From positions 62,001 through 126,000 of the forward strand of contig NZ_NPFW01000003.1 of the NCBI RefSeq assembly GCF_002259405.1: a stretch of 64,000 nt of DNA. Direction: 5' to 3'. A model generated the notes under the pieces. That model had not been told where the DNA came from and did no database searches. It saw nothing but the letters and a program-made list of their open reading frames with translations. This DNA is from Rhodococcus sp. 14-2483-1-2. Lineage in GTDB: Bacteria > Actinomycetota > Actinomycetes > Mycobacteriales > Mycobacteriaceae. The position numbers and the translations under genes were made by a program. How positions within the stretch are numbered: position 1 is the stretch's first letter; the number at the start of each line of letters is the position of its first letter. This document shows, one piece after another, positions 43,254 to 52,963 of this stretch.

Positions 43254-43650
43254 GCATGCCGAGAGTGGCGTGAAACCGAGGACAGTGGCTCCCCATTCGA
43301 CCCGAGCGATAGTCGCCGGAGACGTCTCCGGCACACACTCCTGTTCGGAATCATCGACTCGGCAGCCCTGTCGCGGCCATCGAGGGCACGCATCGCTGCA
43401 GCCGGGCGCAACCCTGATCAAATCTCATGCGCAGCGGGGATTCGCCGCGTGGTCGGTCGAAACCGACGCACTCGCGCTGCGGATTCAGGCCGCGACCGGA
43501 TCCGTCGACGCCGCAGAGGTCGCCGCAGTCCGCGACCGCGCCGAGCGCATCGGCGCAACCGCGGTGCTGCGGCGGTTACGCGCTACGGGACTAGTGCACC
43601 ATCTGTTGGACGAGGCCGCCGATGCGCCGTCGGATCGCGGAAGCCGATAG
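43252..43650 (+). CDS. Hypothetical protein or decayed gene
   Basis: A 132-residue frame. The last 75 residues (from RGFAAWSVETDALALRIQ on) have strong G/C third-position bias and look like a helical coding segment with LRRLRATGLVHHLLDEA. The first half lacks that bias, and another frame there reads HTLLFGIIDSAALSRPSRAR, so the region may be a frameshifted remnant. There is no clear ribosome site. I do not recognise a family. The rest of the gap to 43765 shows nothing convincing. Confidence 0.3.
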   Translation: MHAESGVKPRTVAPHSTRAIVAGDVSGTHSCSESSTRQPCRGHRGHASLQPGATLIKSHAQRGFAAWSVETDALALRIQAATGSVDAAEVAAVRDRAERIGATAVLRRLRATGLVHHLLDEAADAPSDRGSR

Positions 43651-43765
43651 ACGTCGCCACCCGTCCGCGTAGGGTTCTCGTTGTCCGAAAGCTGATGCGA
43701 CTGCGCGCCAGCCAATTCGGCTCACCTAGACGCGGCGGTCCCGGCTGGGCTCCGGCGAAATACCC

Positions 43766-43891
43766 TCAGTCGACCTGGCGGACGTCGCGGTACAACTCCG
43801 AAAAATCGACTACCGAACGCACCGGCAGCCCGTAGCGCGCCCACACCTGCGGGGTCACGACCTCACGCACACTGAGGCGACCGACGTACAT
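43766..43891 (-). CDS. Small 41-residue protein downstream of the PH-like gene
   Basis: The frame begins ATGTACGTCGG, 3 bases after the stop of the upstream gene and behind GGATTGAGGA, and ends in a TGA. The product starts MYVGRLSVREVVTPQVWARY and ends SELYRDVRQVD; the composition is that of a real actinobacterial protein and the third positions are G/C-rich. No family recognised. The tight spacing suggests translation with the preceding gene. It might instead be the C-terminal remnant of a larger protein. Confidence 0.4.
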   Translation of the reverse strand: MYVGRLSVREVVTPQVWARYGLPVRSVVDFSELYRDVRQVD

Positions 43892-43894
43892 TCC

Positions 43895-44386
43895 TCAATC
43901 CTGCGTGGTGCTTTCGAGACGCTTCAGGAAGTCGTTGATACCCAGGTTTCCCACCGGAGTCGTCTCGACCTCGAGCGGCACTCCGGACGTGGTGTCCGTG
44001 AACGTCAAATGAAGAACGGTGCCGCGCCGTTTGTGCGTCACGGTCAGGTGCGAACGTGGAATCCGGGTCAACAGCCCCAACTTCTTCCACGATCCGAACA
44101 GTCCGAATCGCTTGCGCGCCAGTGCATACAGCGTCGTCTCGGACATCGCGAGCACCACCGACGGAGGCATCTTCTGGCGTCGAGCCGCGCCGGCACGCCC
44201 CGCCATCAGACCACCCATCTCCCATGCGGTCGTCGAGTTACCTCCGCCGCCGATACCGGCACCGAGGCCCATACCCACGGCACCCGCGAAAGTCGACCCA
44301 CGTGGAACCGCAAGGGCCACATCGAGAATCGGGTCACCACCGACGGCCGCCTGCGCCCCCGCCCTGGCTTTGCTCTCACGCGACAT
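43895..44386 (-). CDS. Uncharacterised 163-residue protein
   Basis: The N-terminal half is rich in glycine and alanine (GAVGMGLGAGIGGGGNSTT) with hydrophobic stretches. The second half looks like a small beta domain of the PH-like type often found in actinobacterial proteins (PSVVLAMSETTLYALARKR, SHLTVTHKRRGTVLHLTFTD, VPLEVETTP). No signal peptide of normal form. Function unknown. It follows the nar operon on the same strand after 156 bases, but nothing in the sequence links it to nitrate respiration. A 41-residue ORF follows it 3 bases downstream. Confidence 0.7.
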   Translation of the reverse strand: MSRESKARAGAQAAVGGDPILDVALAVPRGSTFAGAVGMGLGAGIGGGGNSTTAWEMGGLMAGRAGAARRQKMPPSVVLAMSETTLYALARKRFGLFGSWKKLGLLTRIPRSHLTVTHKRRGTVLHLTFTDTTSGVPLEVETTPVGNLGINDFLKRLESTTQD

Positions 44387-44542
44387 GATTCACCGCCGCG
44401 AGGTGGAATGGGGTCACGGCCCGATGCCCCGATCCGTCGAGGCATCCGTTGTGTTGCTGGATTGTCATTCGTCTCCTCGGTTGGCTGGTACCGATGGAAC
44501 CCGACATGTAGGTCACATCTCGCGCAATGCGGTCTGCCCACT

Positions 44543-45763
44543 TCATGTCGACAGGCGTTCTTCGGTGTTGCGCGCTCGCACACCGAACACCGTGAACAGC
44601 GCGGCCACGAATGCGGTGACCACCAACAGAACGAGGCCGATGGTGTAGCTGTGGTCGACCGAGTCGTACGTGGCACCCATGACCAACGGTGGGAAGAAGC
44701 CACCGAGTCCGCCTGCGGCACCGACGATACCGGTGATCGAGCCCACCCGCTCCTGTGGCGCTTCCTTGGCCACCCAACTGAACACCGACCCCGAACCCAG
44801 GCCCATGAATACGGCCGTCAACACGAAGTTCAGTCCGGCGAGGAATTCGAGGGGAGGTTGAGTGATCATCCAGACCGCCATCAGTGCGGCACCACCGCAC
44901 GAAATCGCGGTGATCAGGCGCGCACCGAAGCGGTCCGACAGCACACCCCCGATGGGACGGGCGACGACCGCGGCAATCGCGAACCCGGCCGTACGGGTGC
45001 CGGCCGCCGCGAGATCGAAGTCGTACACGTCTTTCAGGTAGGTCGGTAGATACGTCGAGAAGGCCACGAAACCACCGAATGCGGCGGCATACAGGAAGCC
45101 CATCTGCCACGTGATCGGCAACTTCGCAGCCCCGACAAGCTTGGGTACGACTGCATCGTGGTTGGGAGACCACCGCGGAGAATCACGCATGAACAGCCAG
45201 CAGACTGCGGCGGTGACAACGAGGGCAACCGCGATGATGGCATGGGTGGTCACATACCCGAACCACTCAACGAACCGCGGCGTGAAGAACGCCGACAACG
45301 CAGTGCCGCCCATGCCGGCTCCGAAGACACCCGTCGCAAATCCCCTGCGGGACTTGTCGTACCAACCGTTGACGAACGGGATTCCGACCGCGAACGAGGT
45401 GCCGGCGATTCCGAGGAAGAATCCCGCCACGAGCAGAATCGCGTAGTTGCCCAGGTGTCCGCCGAGAGCGACGAGGAAGACGAACGGCACCGACGCCAGC
45501 AACAGGATAGGGAACATGATTCGGCCGCCCAGCCGGTCGGTGAGCGCACCGGTCAGGATGCGCCCCAGCGAGCCGACCAGAATCGGTATCGCCACCAACA
45601 CCGACTTCGCGGTGGCGGACAGTTCCATGTCGGACGCGTATCGAACACCCAAGGGGCCGATCAGGTTCCACGCCCAGAAGCTGATTGTGAACGCGAGTGT
45701 TGCGAGAGCGAGGTTCAGCGATTGCGCGCGTCGATCGAGTGGGGTCTCGACGGGAGTGCTCAT
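44543..45763 (-). CDS. narK: Nitrate/nitrite transporter (NarK, MFS)
   Basis: The 406-residue transporter has about 12 membrane segments and the NarK-type features SFWAWNLIGPLGVRYA in TM1, the MFS loop GALTDRLGGRIMFP, a glycine-rich nitrate signature GIAGTSFAVGIPFVNGWYD and GAAGGLGGFFPPLVMG near the second signature. It imports nitrate or exchanges nitrite for nitrate. The ATG overlaps the NarI stop (ATGA), which places it as the last gene of the nar operon. Proton symport versus antiport cannot be read with confidence. Confidence 0.92.
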   Translation of the reverse strand: MSTPVETPLDRRAQSLNLALATLAFTISFWAWNLIGPLGVRYASDMELSATAKSVLVAIPILVGSLGRILTGALTDRLGGRIMFPILLLASVPFVFLVALGGHLGNYAILLVAGFFLGIAGTSFAVGIPFVNGWYDKSRRGFATGVFGAGMGGTALSAFFTPRFVEWFGYVTTHAIIAVALVVTAAVCWLFMRDSPRWSPNHDAVVPKLVGAAKLPITWQMGFLYAAAFGGFVAFSTYLPTYLKDVYDFDLAAAGTRTAGFAIAAVVARPIGGVLSDRFGARLITAISCGGAALMAVWMITQPPLEFLAGLNFVLTAVFMGLGSGSVFSWVAKEAPQERVGSITGIVGAAGGLGGFFPPLVMGATYDSVDHSYTIGLVLLVVTAFVAALFTVFGVRARNTEERLST

Positions 45764-46506
45764 CGATCACGATCCTTCGTTCCGACCGGGGCCCAGCCGG
45801 GCCGGTACTGGCGATTTCCTGGCGACGAGTGCCTGTCGCGACTGCGGTAGACGATGTAGGGCCGAAACAGGTAGTGCACCGGCGCGGTGAACATGTGCAC
45901 CAGCCGAGTGAACGGCACCATGGCGAACACCAGCATTCCGACGAGGACATGGATGTGAAAACGTATGGGCGCGTTGCTCATCGTCTCGACATCCGGCCGC
46001 AGATAGAAAAGGGACCTGAACCACGGCGAGACCGTCTCCCGATAGTTCACCCCTTCCTGGCCGGGCACAGCGCCGAGGAGGGTGACGTAGAACCCCAGCA
46101 ACAGAGCCGCGGTCAGGACGAGGTACATCACCTTGTCGTTGCGTGTGGTCGCCATGAACACCGGCCCGACGCGTCGACGTCGGTAGATGAGAATGACGAG
46201 ACCGACGAGAGTACACACACCGGCGATCAATCCGAAGAATGCCGAATTCAGGTGGTACACACTTTCGGATATCCCGAAGAACTCGGTCCACGACTCCGGG
46301 ACGAGCAGACCGATGGCGTGGCCGATGATGACGACCAGGATTCCGAAGTGGAACAGCGGTGACCCGATGCGCAGCAACCGCGATTCGTACAACTCCGATG
46401 ATCGGGTGGTCCACCCGAACTTGTCGTACCGGTAGCGCCAGATGGTACCGCCGATGAGCAACGCCAGAACCAGATACGGAAGTACGCCCCACAGAACTGT
46501 GTTCAC
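45760..46506 (-). CDS. narI: Respiratory nitrate reductase gamma subunit (cytochrome b)
   Basis: The 248-residue membrane protein has five hydrophobic helices, with histidines in PLFHFGILVVIIGHAIGLLV and RFHIHVLVGMLVFAMVPFTR that fit the two b-type haem ligands of NarI. It passes quinol electrons to NarH. The start is the GTG at 46506, 4 bases after the NarJ stop and behind AGGTGACAAC; the longer frame to 46596 lies inside narJ. The C-terminal 25 residues are polar and basic. Confidence 0.93.
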   Translation of the reverse strand: MNTVLWGVLPYLVLALLIGGTIWRYRYDKFGWTTRSSELYESRLLRIGSPLFHFGILVVIIGHAIGLLVPESWTEFFGISESVYHLNSAFFGLIAGVCTLVGLVILIYRRRRVGPVFMATTRNDKVMYLVLTAALLLGFYVTLLGAVPGQEGVNYRETVSPWFRSLFYLRPDVETMSNAPIRFHIHVLVGMLVFAMVPFTRLVHMFTAPVHYLFRPYIVYRSRDRHSSPGNRQYRPGWAPVGTKDRDR

Positions 46507-46510
46507 GTTG

Positions 46511-47158
46511 TCACCTCGTCTCGGCGATGGGTAACAGTCGCGGATCGAACGCCTCCAGGCCAACCGTTTCGATGGGAATCGTCGCCCGGAGCGCAAGCGC
46601 GGACTGGCGATCCGTCGGCGATTCCCCCGGCAAGCAGGCGCAGATCGCGGTCATCACGTCGGCATACGGAGTGCCGAGATCGACCAGGCCCAACCGAATG
46701 AGTTCCAGCGCTGCGCGGTAGACCGTCAACAGCTCCACCGCCGTGGCCGGCTGGGCGCGGGCGCAGAATTCGAGCACGACCGGAAGATGGTCGGGTAGCT
46801 CCCCATGAAGATCGACCAGATAACCGCTGTCACGATAACGCTGTTTGAACTCGCCGAGCACCGATCCGCGCCGGCGGGTGTCTCCGTCCGTCCAATACGA
46901 CAGGTACAACGTACGTTTGCTCGAGAGATCGAACACGTCGACGTACTCCCGCTGCAGTTTGTCGATATCCGAGCCCGCAAGGTGGTCGACGAAACGCTCC
47001 AGGGGCGCGGCGACAGTACGGTCGGGGTGCTCACCGAGTGCCTCTCGTAGCAACCCGATTCGGGACAACAGCTGGGAATCCGGGTACGTCAGGCACCATG
47101 CTGCGGCCTGGTAGATCACCCGTTGGTCGACTTCTCGTCGACCCCGCAGCCACCTCAC
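46511..47158 (-). CDS. narJ: Nitrate reductase molybdenum cofactor assembly chaperone
   Basis: The 215-residue TorD-like chaperone has the helical NarJ pattern (VIYQAAAWCLTYPDSQLL, LQREYVDVFDLSSKRTLYLS, DHLPVVLEFCA). NarJ helps insert the molybdenum cofactor into NarG and is not part of the final complex. The GTG start overlaps the NarH stop as GTGA. The position between narH and narI is the standard order. Confidence 0.93.
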   Translation of the reverse strand: MRWLRGRREVDQRVIYQAAAWCLTYPDSQLLSRIGLLREALGEHPDRTVAAPLERFVDHLAGSDIDKLQREYVDVFDLSSKRTLYLSYWTDGDTRRRGSVLGEFKQRYRDSGYLVDLHGELPDHLPVVLEFCARAQPATAVELLTVYRAALELIRLGLVDLGTPYADVMTAICACLPGESPTDRQSALALRATIPIETVGLEAFDPRLLPIAETR

Positions 47159-48819
47159 GGCGTCTCCGAACTCTTGGGGAACATTCCCGACGGCACGCCG
47201 TTTCCGTCCCAGTTCAGCAAGTTGACTCGACCGGCCAGACTGTCGGCTCCCGCCGCGGTATCGGAGGTCTGCCGGTGTTTGAGAGCGTGGAAGGTCTCCA
47301 CCGACACCGGTGCCGGACGACCGCTGGCCTCACCGAAGGCACCGGACTCGAACATTCCGGGGCCTTCCTCGTAGTCCAGTGAGCAGGCCATCTCGTCGAG
47401 TTTCGCGGCCTGTTCATGGTGAGCGGTCGGAATGACATAGCGCTCTTCGTATTTGGCGATCGCCATGAGCCGGTACATCTCGTACATCTCCTCTTCCGAC
47501 ATTCCAACTGAAGCGGGGATGTCGGCGTTCGGCTCACGGCCGAGGGTGATATCGCGCATGTAGGCGCGCATGGCGGCGAGTCGTTTGAGAACGGTGTCGA
47601 TGACATCGGTGTCGCCGGCGGTGAACAGTTCGGCCAGATACTCGACGGGTATGCGCAACGCCTCGATCGCCCCGAACAACGTGCCGTATCCTTCGGCGTC
47701 GTGTCCCTGCTCGGCCAGCAGATCGACGATCGGCGACAGAGGTGGGACGTACCACACCATCGGCATCGTGCGATATTCCGGATGCAACGGAAGCGCGACC
47801 TTGTATTTCTTGGCCAGCGCGTACACCGGGGAACGTCGGGCCGCGTCGATCCAGTCGTCGGGAATGCCGTCGGCGCGCGCCGCCGCGATCACACTCGGAT
47901 CCTCGGGGTCGAGGAGCAGATCGAGTTGTGCCTCGTACAGGTCCTTCTCGTCCGGTGTCGACGCCGCGTCGGTCACCGCGTCGGCGTCGTACAAGAAGAT
48001 TCCGAGATATCGAAGCCGACCGACGCACGTCTCGGAGCAGATCGTCGGTTGGCCGACCTCGAGTCGCGGGTAACACAGCGTGCATTTCTCGGCTTTGCCC
48101 GACTTGTGGTTGAAATAGATCTTCTTGTAGGGACATCCGGTGATGCACTGCCGCCAGCCACGACACTGGTCCTGGTCGACGAGGACGATTCCGTCCTCGC
48201 TGCGCTTGTAGATCGCGCCCGACGGGCACGAAGCCATGCACGACGGGTTGAGGCAGTGTTCACAGATTCGCGGCAGGTAGAACATGAAGGTCTGCTCGAA
48301 GCTGAACTTGACGGCCTCTTCTGATTCGCTGCGGAGCTTGGCGACGATCGGATCGAGGTCGCCGTATTCCGTTGCACCACCAAGGTTGTCGTCCCAGTTC
48401 GCCGACCAGCTGACTTTGGTGTCCTTGCCGGTCAACAGCGATTTCGGCCGGGCCACAGGGAAGTCGTCACCGAGTGGTGCGTCGATGAGCGTCTGGTAGT
48501 CGTAGGTCCAGGGCTCGTAATAGTCGGCGATCGTGGGCTGAACGGGACTGGCGAACAGAGTGAGCAGTTTCTGCAGTCGGCCTCCGGTGCGCAGGCGCAG
48601 TTTGCCTTTGGCGTTGAGATGCCAGCCACCCCGCCACTTCTCCTGGTCTTCGTAACGTCGCGGATACCCCTGCCCGGGGCGGGTCTCGACATTGTTGAAC
48701 CACACGTACTCGGTGCCGGCACGGTTGGTCCACGCCTGCTTACATGTCACCGAACAGGTGTGGCACCCGATGCACTTGTCCAGATTCATCACCATGCCCA
48801 CTTGGGCCATCACTCGCAT
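47155..48819 (-). CDS. narH: Respiratory nitrate reductase beta subunit (Fe-S protein)
   Basis: The 554-residue protein carries the NarH cysteine sets: CIGCHTCSVTCK, CEHCLNPSCMASCPSGAIYK, CRGWRQCITGCPYKK and CTLCYPRLEVGQPTICSETC. The tryptophan in CRGWRQC replaces a cysteine, as expected for the [3Fe-4S] cluster, so three [4Fe-4S] and one [3Fe-4S] cluster are predicted. It links NarI haems to NarG. The ATG overlaps the NarG stop by one base. A second start three codons later (MAQVGMVM) is also possible. Confidence 0.95.
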   Translation of the reverse strand: MRVMAQVGMVMNLDKCIGCHTCSVTCKQAWTNRAGTEYVWFNNVETRPGQGYPRRYEDQEKWRGGWHLNAKGKLRLRTGGRLQKLLTLFASPVQPTIADYYEPWTYDYQTLIDAPLGDDFPVARPKSLLTGKDTKVSWSANWDDNLGGATEYGDLDPIVAKLRSESEEAVKFSFEQTFMFYLPRICEHCLNPSCMASCPSGAIYKRSEDGIVLVDQDQCRGWRQCITGCPYKKIYFNHKSGKAEKCTLCYPRLEVGQPTICSETCVGRLRYLGIFLYDADAVTDAASTPDEKDLYEAQLDLLLDPEDPSVIAAARADGIPDDWIDAARRSPVYALAKKYKVALPLHPEYRTMPMVWYVPPLSPIVDLLAEQGHDAEGYGTLFGAIEALRIPVEYLAELFTAGDTDVIDTVLKRLAAMRAYMRDITLGREPNADIPASVGMSEEEMYEMYRLMAIAKYEERYVIPTAHHEQAAKLDEMACSLDYEEGPGMFESGAFGEASGRPAPVSVETFHALKHRQTSDTAAGADSLAGRVNLLNWDGNGVPSGMFPKSSETP

Positions 48820-51800
48820 CAGTAGGTCACCTCCTGGCTACGTTTGCGAATGGTGGCCACCATGTCGCGTTGATTACCTGCGGGACCGAGATAGTTGAAG
48901 GCGTAGGACAACTGGGCATATCCGCCGATGAGATGCGTCGGTTTCACCAAGAGTCGAGTGGCCGAGTTGTGGATGCCGCCGCGGCGGCCGGTGGCTTCGG
49001 ATTTGGGAACATCGATGGTTCGTTCCTGAGCATGGTGGACATACGTGACGCCGGTCGGCATTCGGTGGCTGACGACCGCACGGCAAACCACGACGCCGTT
49101 GGCGTTCACGCACTCGATCCAGTCGTTGTCCTTCACGTCGATCGCGGCAGCGTCCTCGGGACTGAGCCACGCCGTCGGCCCACCTCGGGACAGCGACAGC
49201 ATGAAGAGGTTGTCCTGGTACTCGGAGTGGATCGACCACTTCGAGTGCGGAGTGAGATACCGGACGGTGATCTGTTGCGCGCCGTCGGGGCCGAGCCTCG
49301 GCTCGCCGAACAACCGGTGCATGTCCAGTGGTGGTCGGTAGATCGGTAGCGATTCACCCATGTCGATCATCCAGTCGTGATCGAGGTAGAAATGCATTCG
49401 TCCCGTCAGGGTGTGAAAGGGCTTGAGCCGCTCGATGTTCACGGTGAACGGTGAGTAGCGCCGACCCCCGGTCTCGGACCCTGACCACTCCGGCGAGGTG
49501 AGCACGGGAACCGGGCCGCGCTGGGTGTCGGCGAAGGTGATGCGCTTGTCCTCCGCGCCCGCTGCCAGGTCGTCGAGGCGTTTCCCGACGCGCTTCTGTA
49601 GCTTCTCGAAACCGTCCTTCGCCAACGCGCCGTTGGTCGTACCGGAATAGGTGAGAATTGCCTCGGCCATCTTGACGTCCGTGTCGATGGCCGGTCGCCC
49701 TTCGGCAGGACCCGACGGCATCACGCCGTTGCTCGCAGCCAATCGGTCACTCTGCTCGGCCACGTCGTAGGTCACGTTCTTGACCGCGAAACCCAACGTG
49801 TCCGCCAGTGGTCCGACGGCCGCCAGCTTGTCCGCGATGGCCGTGTAATCGCGCTCGACCACAACGAAGTTCGGAAGATTCTTGCCTGGCGTCCCCGGGT
49901 TGGGCGAACCCTGCCAGTCCGCCACCCTGCCGTGCGGCTGTGCCGTCTCACCGGGGGTGTCGTGCTGCATCGGCACGCTGACCAGATCGTGGCGCACCCC
50001 GAGATGAATCTTTGCCAGAGATGAGAGCTTGTCGGCCAGCAAGTGGAACAGATCGAAATCCGACTTCGCTTCCCACGGTGGGTCGATCGCGGGTGAGAAG
50101 GCATGCACGAACGGGTGCATGTCGGTCGACGACAGGTCGTGTTTCTCGTACCAGGTCGCAGCCGGGAACACGATGTCGGACAGCAGCGTTGTGGACGTCA
50201 TTCGAAAATCTGCCGACACCATCAGATCGAGCTTGCCCTCGGGTGCTTCCTCGTGCCACTTCACGTCGTTCGGCCGCGGCGCGTTCGGGTTCTCGGTGCC
50301 CAATACGTTGTGGTGGGTGCCCAGCAGATTTCGCAGGAAGTACTCGTTTCCTTTGGCCGACGAGCCCATCAGGTTCGAGCGCCAGAGAATCAGTGTGCGC
50401 GGCCAGTTCTCGGGCGCGTCGATATCGGTGATCGCAGCGGTGAGGCCGCCGTCGTGCAGTTTCTCGGCAACAAAACTGCCGACCGTGGACGCGTCCCCGG
50501 TCTCCACGGCAGCATTCGCCTCGTCTGCGAGATCGAGCGGATTGCGGTCGAACTGTGGGTAGAACGGCATCCACCCCATCCGCGCCGATTGCGCGATGGC
50601 GTCGGCTGTGTGTTCGTGGGTGATCGAACTCTTCGACAACGGCGAGGCCAACGACGCCGTCGAGTAACCGTCGTTGCGCCACTGGTCGGTGTGCATGTAC
50701 CAGTACGAGGTACCGGTCATGGTCCGCGGCGGCCGCGACCAGTCGAGTGCATTGGCGAGAGAGATCCATCCGGTGATGGGACGGCACTTCTCCTGACCCA
50801 CGTAGTGCGCCCAGCCTCCGCCGTTGCGGCCCATGCACCCGGTGAGGATGAGCAGGGACAGTATGGCGCGGTACGTGGCGTCACCGTGGAACCACTGGCA
50901 GATGCCTGCACCCATGATGATCATCGAGCGCCCGCCGGAATCGATTGCATTGGTGGCGAACTCGCGAGCCACACGGACGGCGGCCTCGGCCGGAACACCG
51001 GTGATCTCGGCCTGCCAGGCGGGTGTGTACGGCACCTCGACGTCGTCGTAACCGGTGGGCCACTCTCCCGGTACTCCGTCACGGGCAACGCCGTACTGCG
51101 CGAACATGAGGTCGAAGACCGTGGTGACCAGAGCGCCGTCGATCCGGGTCGCCGGGACTCCGCGCCGCAGTACCCTGCCCGAACCATCGGGGGCATCGAA
51201 TGCAGGAAGAAGTATCTCCAGGTTCTCGGTCCCGCTGCGTCCGTGCAGGGTGATCACGGGCGTGATCGTGCCGAGATCGAGATTCCAGCGACCCTCTCCC
51301 GATGCCGAGAACCGAAACCCCAACGATCCGTTGGGCACCGCTGGGTCTCCGGTCCGCCCGTCGAGTACGACCGTCTTCCAGACGTCGTCTTCGGTGGCAG
51401 CGCCGTCGGGCAATGCCGCGAGTTCGTCTGCGGTGACGAACTTTCCGGGCACGTAGGCACCGTCGTGCTCGTCGAGATGGATGAGGAACGGAAGGTCACT
51501 GTAGGTCTTGATGTAGTCGTCGAAGAACGGCACCGATCTCCGAGCGAAGAACTCGGTGAGGATGACGTGTCCCATCGCCATCGCGAGCGCGCCGTCGGTA
51601 CCCGCCTGAGCCGGGAGCCATTCGTCGGCAAACTTGCTGTTGTCGGCGTAGTCGGGACTCACGGTGACGACTTTGGTTCCGCGGTAACGTACTTCGGCCA
51701 TCCAATGCGCATCAGGAGTACGCGTGACGGGAACGTTCGATCCCCACATCATCAAGTAGGTGGCGTCCCACCAATCGCCGGATTCGGGAACATCGGTCTG

Positions 51801-52547
51801 GTCTCCGAAGACCTGCGGGCTGGCAACCGGCAGGTCGGCGTACCAATCGTAGAACGAGGTCATCACGCCGCCGATGAGCTGAACGAAGCGGGTGCCTACG
51901 CAATGCGAGACCATCGACATCGCCGGGATCGGCGAGAATCCGGCACAGCGATCCGGACCGTACGTCTTGATGGTGTGAACGTGCGCGGCAGCCGCGATCT
52001 CGATCGCCTCGTCCCATGAAACGCGTACCAACCCGCCTTTGCCGCGTGCCTGCTGATACGACTTCCGACGCAGGGGATCACCGACCACGTCCGCCCAAGC
52101 AAGCACCGGGTCACCGAGACGCGCCTTCGCGGCCCGGTACATCTCCACCAGTACCCCACGGGCATAGGGATGCCGAACACGCGTGGGTGAGTATGTGTAC
52201 CAGGAGAAAGCAGCACCACGAGGGCACCCACGGGGCTCGTATTCGGGGCTGTCCGGCCCGACCGACGGATAGTCGGTCTCCTGCGTTTCCCACGTGATGA
52301 TGCCGTCTTTGACATAGACCTTCCACGAACAGGAACCGGTGCAGTTGACGCCGTGGGTGGATCGAACGACCTTGTCGTGACTCCACCGGTCGCGGTAGAA
52401 CACGTCACCTGCTCGGCCACCCTCACGAAAGACCATCCGGCCGTCGTCACTCTCATCCCAGCGAGTGAAGAACTTGCCGACGTTTAGGAGAGCCTTGGCT
52501 GCATCCCCCTGAACGGCATTCGACTTGATATCCATTGGCCGGGACAT
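48819..52547 (-). CDS. narG: Respiratory nitrate reductase alpha subunit (molybdopterin)
   Basis: About 1242 residues, normal for NarG. The N-terminus has the His/Cys cluster motif HGVNCTGSCSWKVYVKDG, then ETQETDYPSVGPDSPEYEPR. The molybdenum site region reads SFYDWYADLPVASPQVFGDQ, and further cofactor motifs are MMWGSNVPVTRTPDAHW and GTDGALAMAMGHVIL. It reduces nitrate to nitrite on the cytoplasmic side. I chose the ATG at 52547 behind GGTGAAGAGC; ATG at 52535 lacks a ribosome site, and the frame to 52805 runs through the promoter. First gene of narGHJI-narK; no nar regulator gene lies nearby. Confidence 0.95.
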   Translation of the reverse strand: MSRPMDIKSNAVQGDAAKALLNVGKFFTRWDESDDGRMVFREGGRAGDVFYRDRWSHDKVVRSTHGVNCTGSCSWKVYVKDGIITWETQETDYPSVGPDSPEYEPRGCPRGAAFSWYTYSPTRVRHPYARGVLVEMYRAAKARLGDPVLAWADVVGDPLRRKSYQQARGKGGLVRVSWDEAIEIAAAAHVHTIKTYGPDRCAGFSPIPAMSMVSHCVGTRFVQLIGGVMTSFYDWYADLPVASPQVFGDQTDVPESGDWWDATYLMMWGSNVPVTRTPDAHWMAEVRYRGTKVVTVSPDYADNSKFADEWLPAQAGTDGALAMAMGHVILTEFFARRSVPFFDDYIKTYSDLPFLIHLDEHDGAYVPGKFVTADELAALPDGAATEDDVWKTVVLDGRTGDPAVPNGSLGFRFSASGEGRWNLDLGTITPVITLHGRSGTENLEILLPAFDAPDGSGRVLRRGVPATRIDGALVTTVFDLMFAQYGVARDGVPGEWPTGYDDVEVPYTPAWQAEITGVPAEAAVRVAREFATNAIDSGGRSMIIMGAGICQWFHGDATYRAILSLLILTGCMGRNGGGWAHYVGQEKCRPITGWISLANALDWSRPPRTMTGTSYWYMHTDQWRNDGYSTASLASPLSKSSITHEHTADAIAQSARMGWMPFYPQFDRNPLDLADEANAAVETGDASTVGSFVAEKLHDGGLTAAITDIDAPENWPRTLILWRSNLMGSSAKGNEYFLRNLLGTHHNVLGTENPNAPRPNDVKWHEEAPEGKLDLMVSADFRMTSTTLLSDIVFPAATWYEKHDLSSTDMHPFVHAFSPAIDPPWEAKSDFDLFHLLADKLSSLAKIHLGVRHDLVSVPMQHDTPGETAQPHGRVADWQGSPNPGTPGKNLPNFVVVERDYTAIADKLAAVGPLADTLGFAVKNVTYDVAEQSDRLAASNGVMPSGPAEGRPAIDTDVKMAEAILTYSGTTNGALAKDGFEKLQKRVGKRLDDLAAGAEDKRITFADTQRGPVPVLTSPEWSGSETGGRRYSPFTVNIERLKPFHTLTGRMHFYLDHDWMIDMGESLPIYRPPLDMHRLFGEPRLGPDGAQQITVRYLTPHSKWSIHSEYQDNLFMLSLSRGGPTAWLSPEDAAAIDVKDNDWIECVNANGVVVCRAVVSHRMPTGVTYVHHAQERTIDVPKSEATGRRGGIHNSATRLLVKPTHLIGGYAQLSYAFNYLGPAGNQRDMVATIRKRSQEVTY

Positions 52548-52867
52548 GCTCTTCACCGTACAAAGAACGACGGCTGAGCCAGACGCTTTTATCGAAATTC
52601 GAGTCCCCGCACCTAAATTCTTAATTGTATTACGCATTGTCACGGCAATGACGCAGTCCTGGAACGGGACTGGCCTCGTCATATCGAATTTGATGAGCAA
52701 TATCAGCCTGAGAACGTAGGCGATGTTCTGGTTTCTTGTATCCAAATGTACTTTCGGTTTTTTTCGACCGGTGCTGTAGCGGATACGCACCTGCCTTGAT
52801 ATCAATAAAACACCGATGCAACTACGAATGGTTGCCTCACACTCACTCGAACAGAGGAGCCCTTCGT
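52548..52867. promoter_or_regulatory. Divergent promoter region upstream of narG
   Basis: This AT-rich gap separates narG from a rightward small ORF and must hold the nar promoter. Dyads seen: AGAAC-N9-GTTCT at 52711-52729, CATTG-N6-CAATG at 52635-52650 and the perfect palindrome TTGATATCAA at 52796-52805. None matches a regulator consensus that I can name with confidence; the palindrome lacks the 4-base spacer of an FNR site. Confidence 0.45.
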
Positions 52868-52963
52868 ATGTTCTCGTCCAGCGAACTCGAACTGAACCTT
52901 CTTGCCCTGCTCACTCAGCTGTTCACGGGCAGCGCGGACAACGGGAACGCGCCCGCGTCCTGA
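52868..52963 (+). CDS. Small 31-residue ORF
   Basis: ATG behind GAGGAGCCCTTCGT, a near-ideal ribosome site and spacing, opens a 31-residue frame with the hydrophobic stretch ELELNLLALLTQLFTGSADN and a polar end. Such a peptide could be an amphipathic or membrane-associated microprotein, or a leader peptide for the gene that begins 197 bases on. No homologue known to me. The good start signal in an otherwise empty region is the main support. Confidence 0.45.
   Translation: MFSSSELELNLLALLTQLFTGSADNGNAPAS

Noticed and set aside
50103..52019. Long plus-strand frame of 638 codons opposite narG
   Set aside because: It is a shadow of narG: high GC leaves antisense frames open. The product is rich in Arg, His and Val with no family motif.
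52796..52805. TTGATATCAA as an FNR-type site for nar control
   Set aside because: A perfect palindrome but without the 4-base spacer of FNR boxes, and about 250 bases from narG; kept only as a note in the promoter entry.
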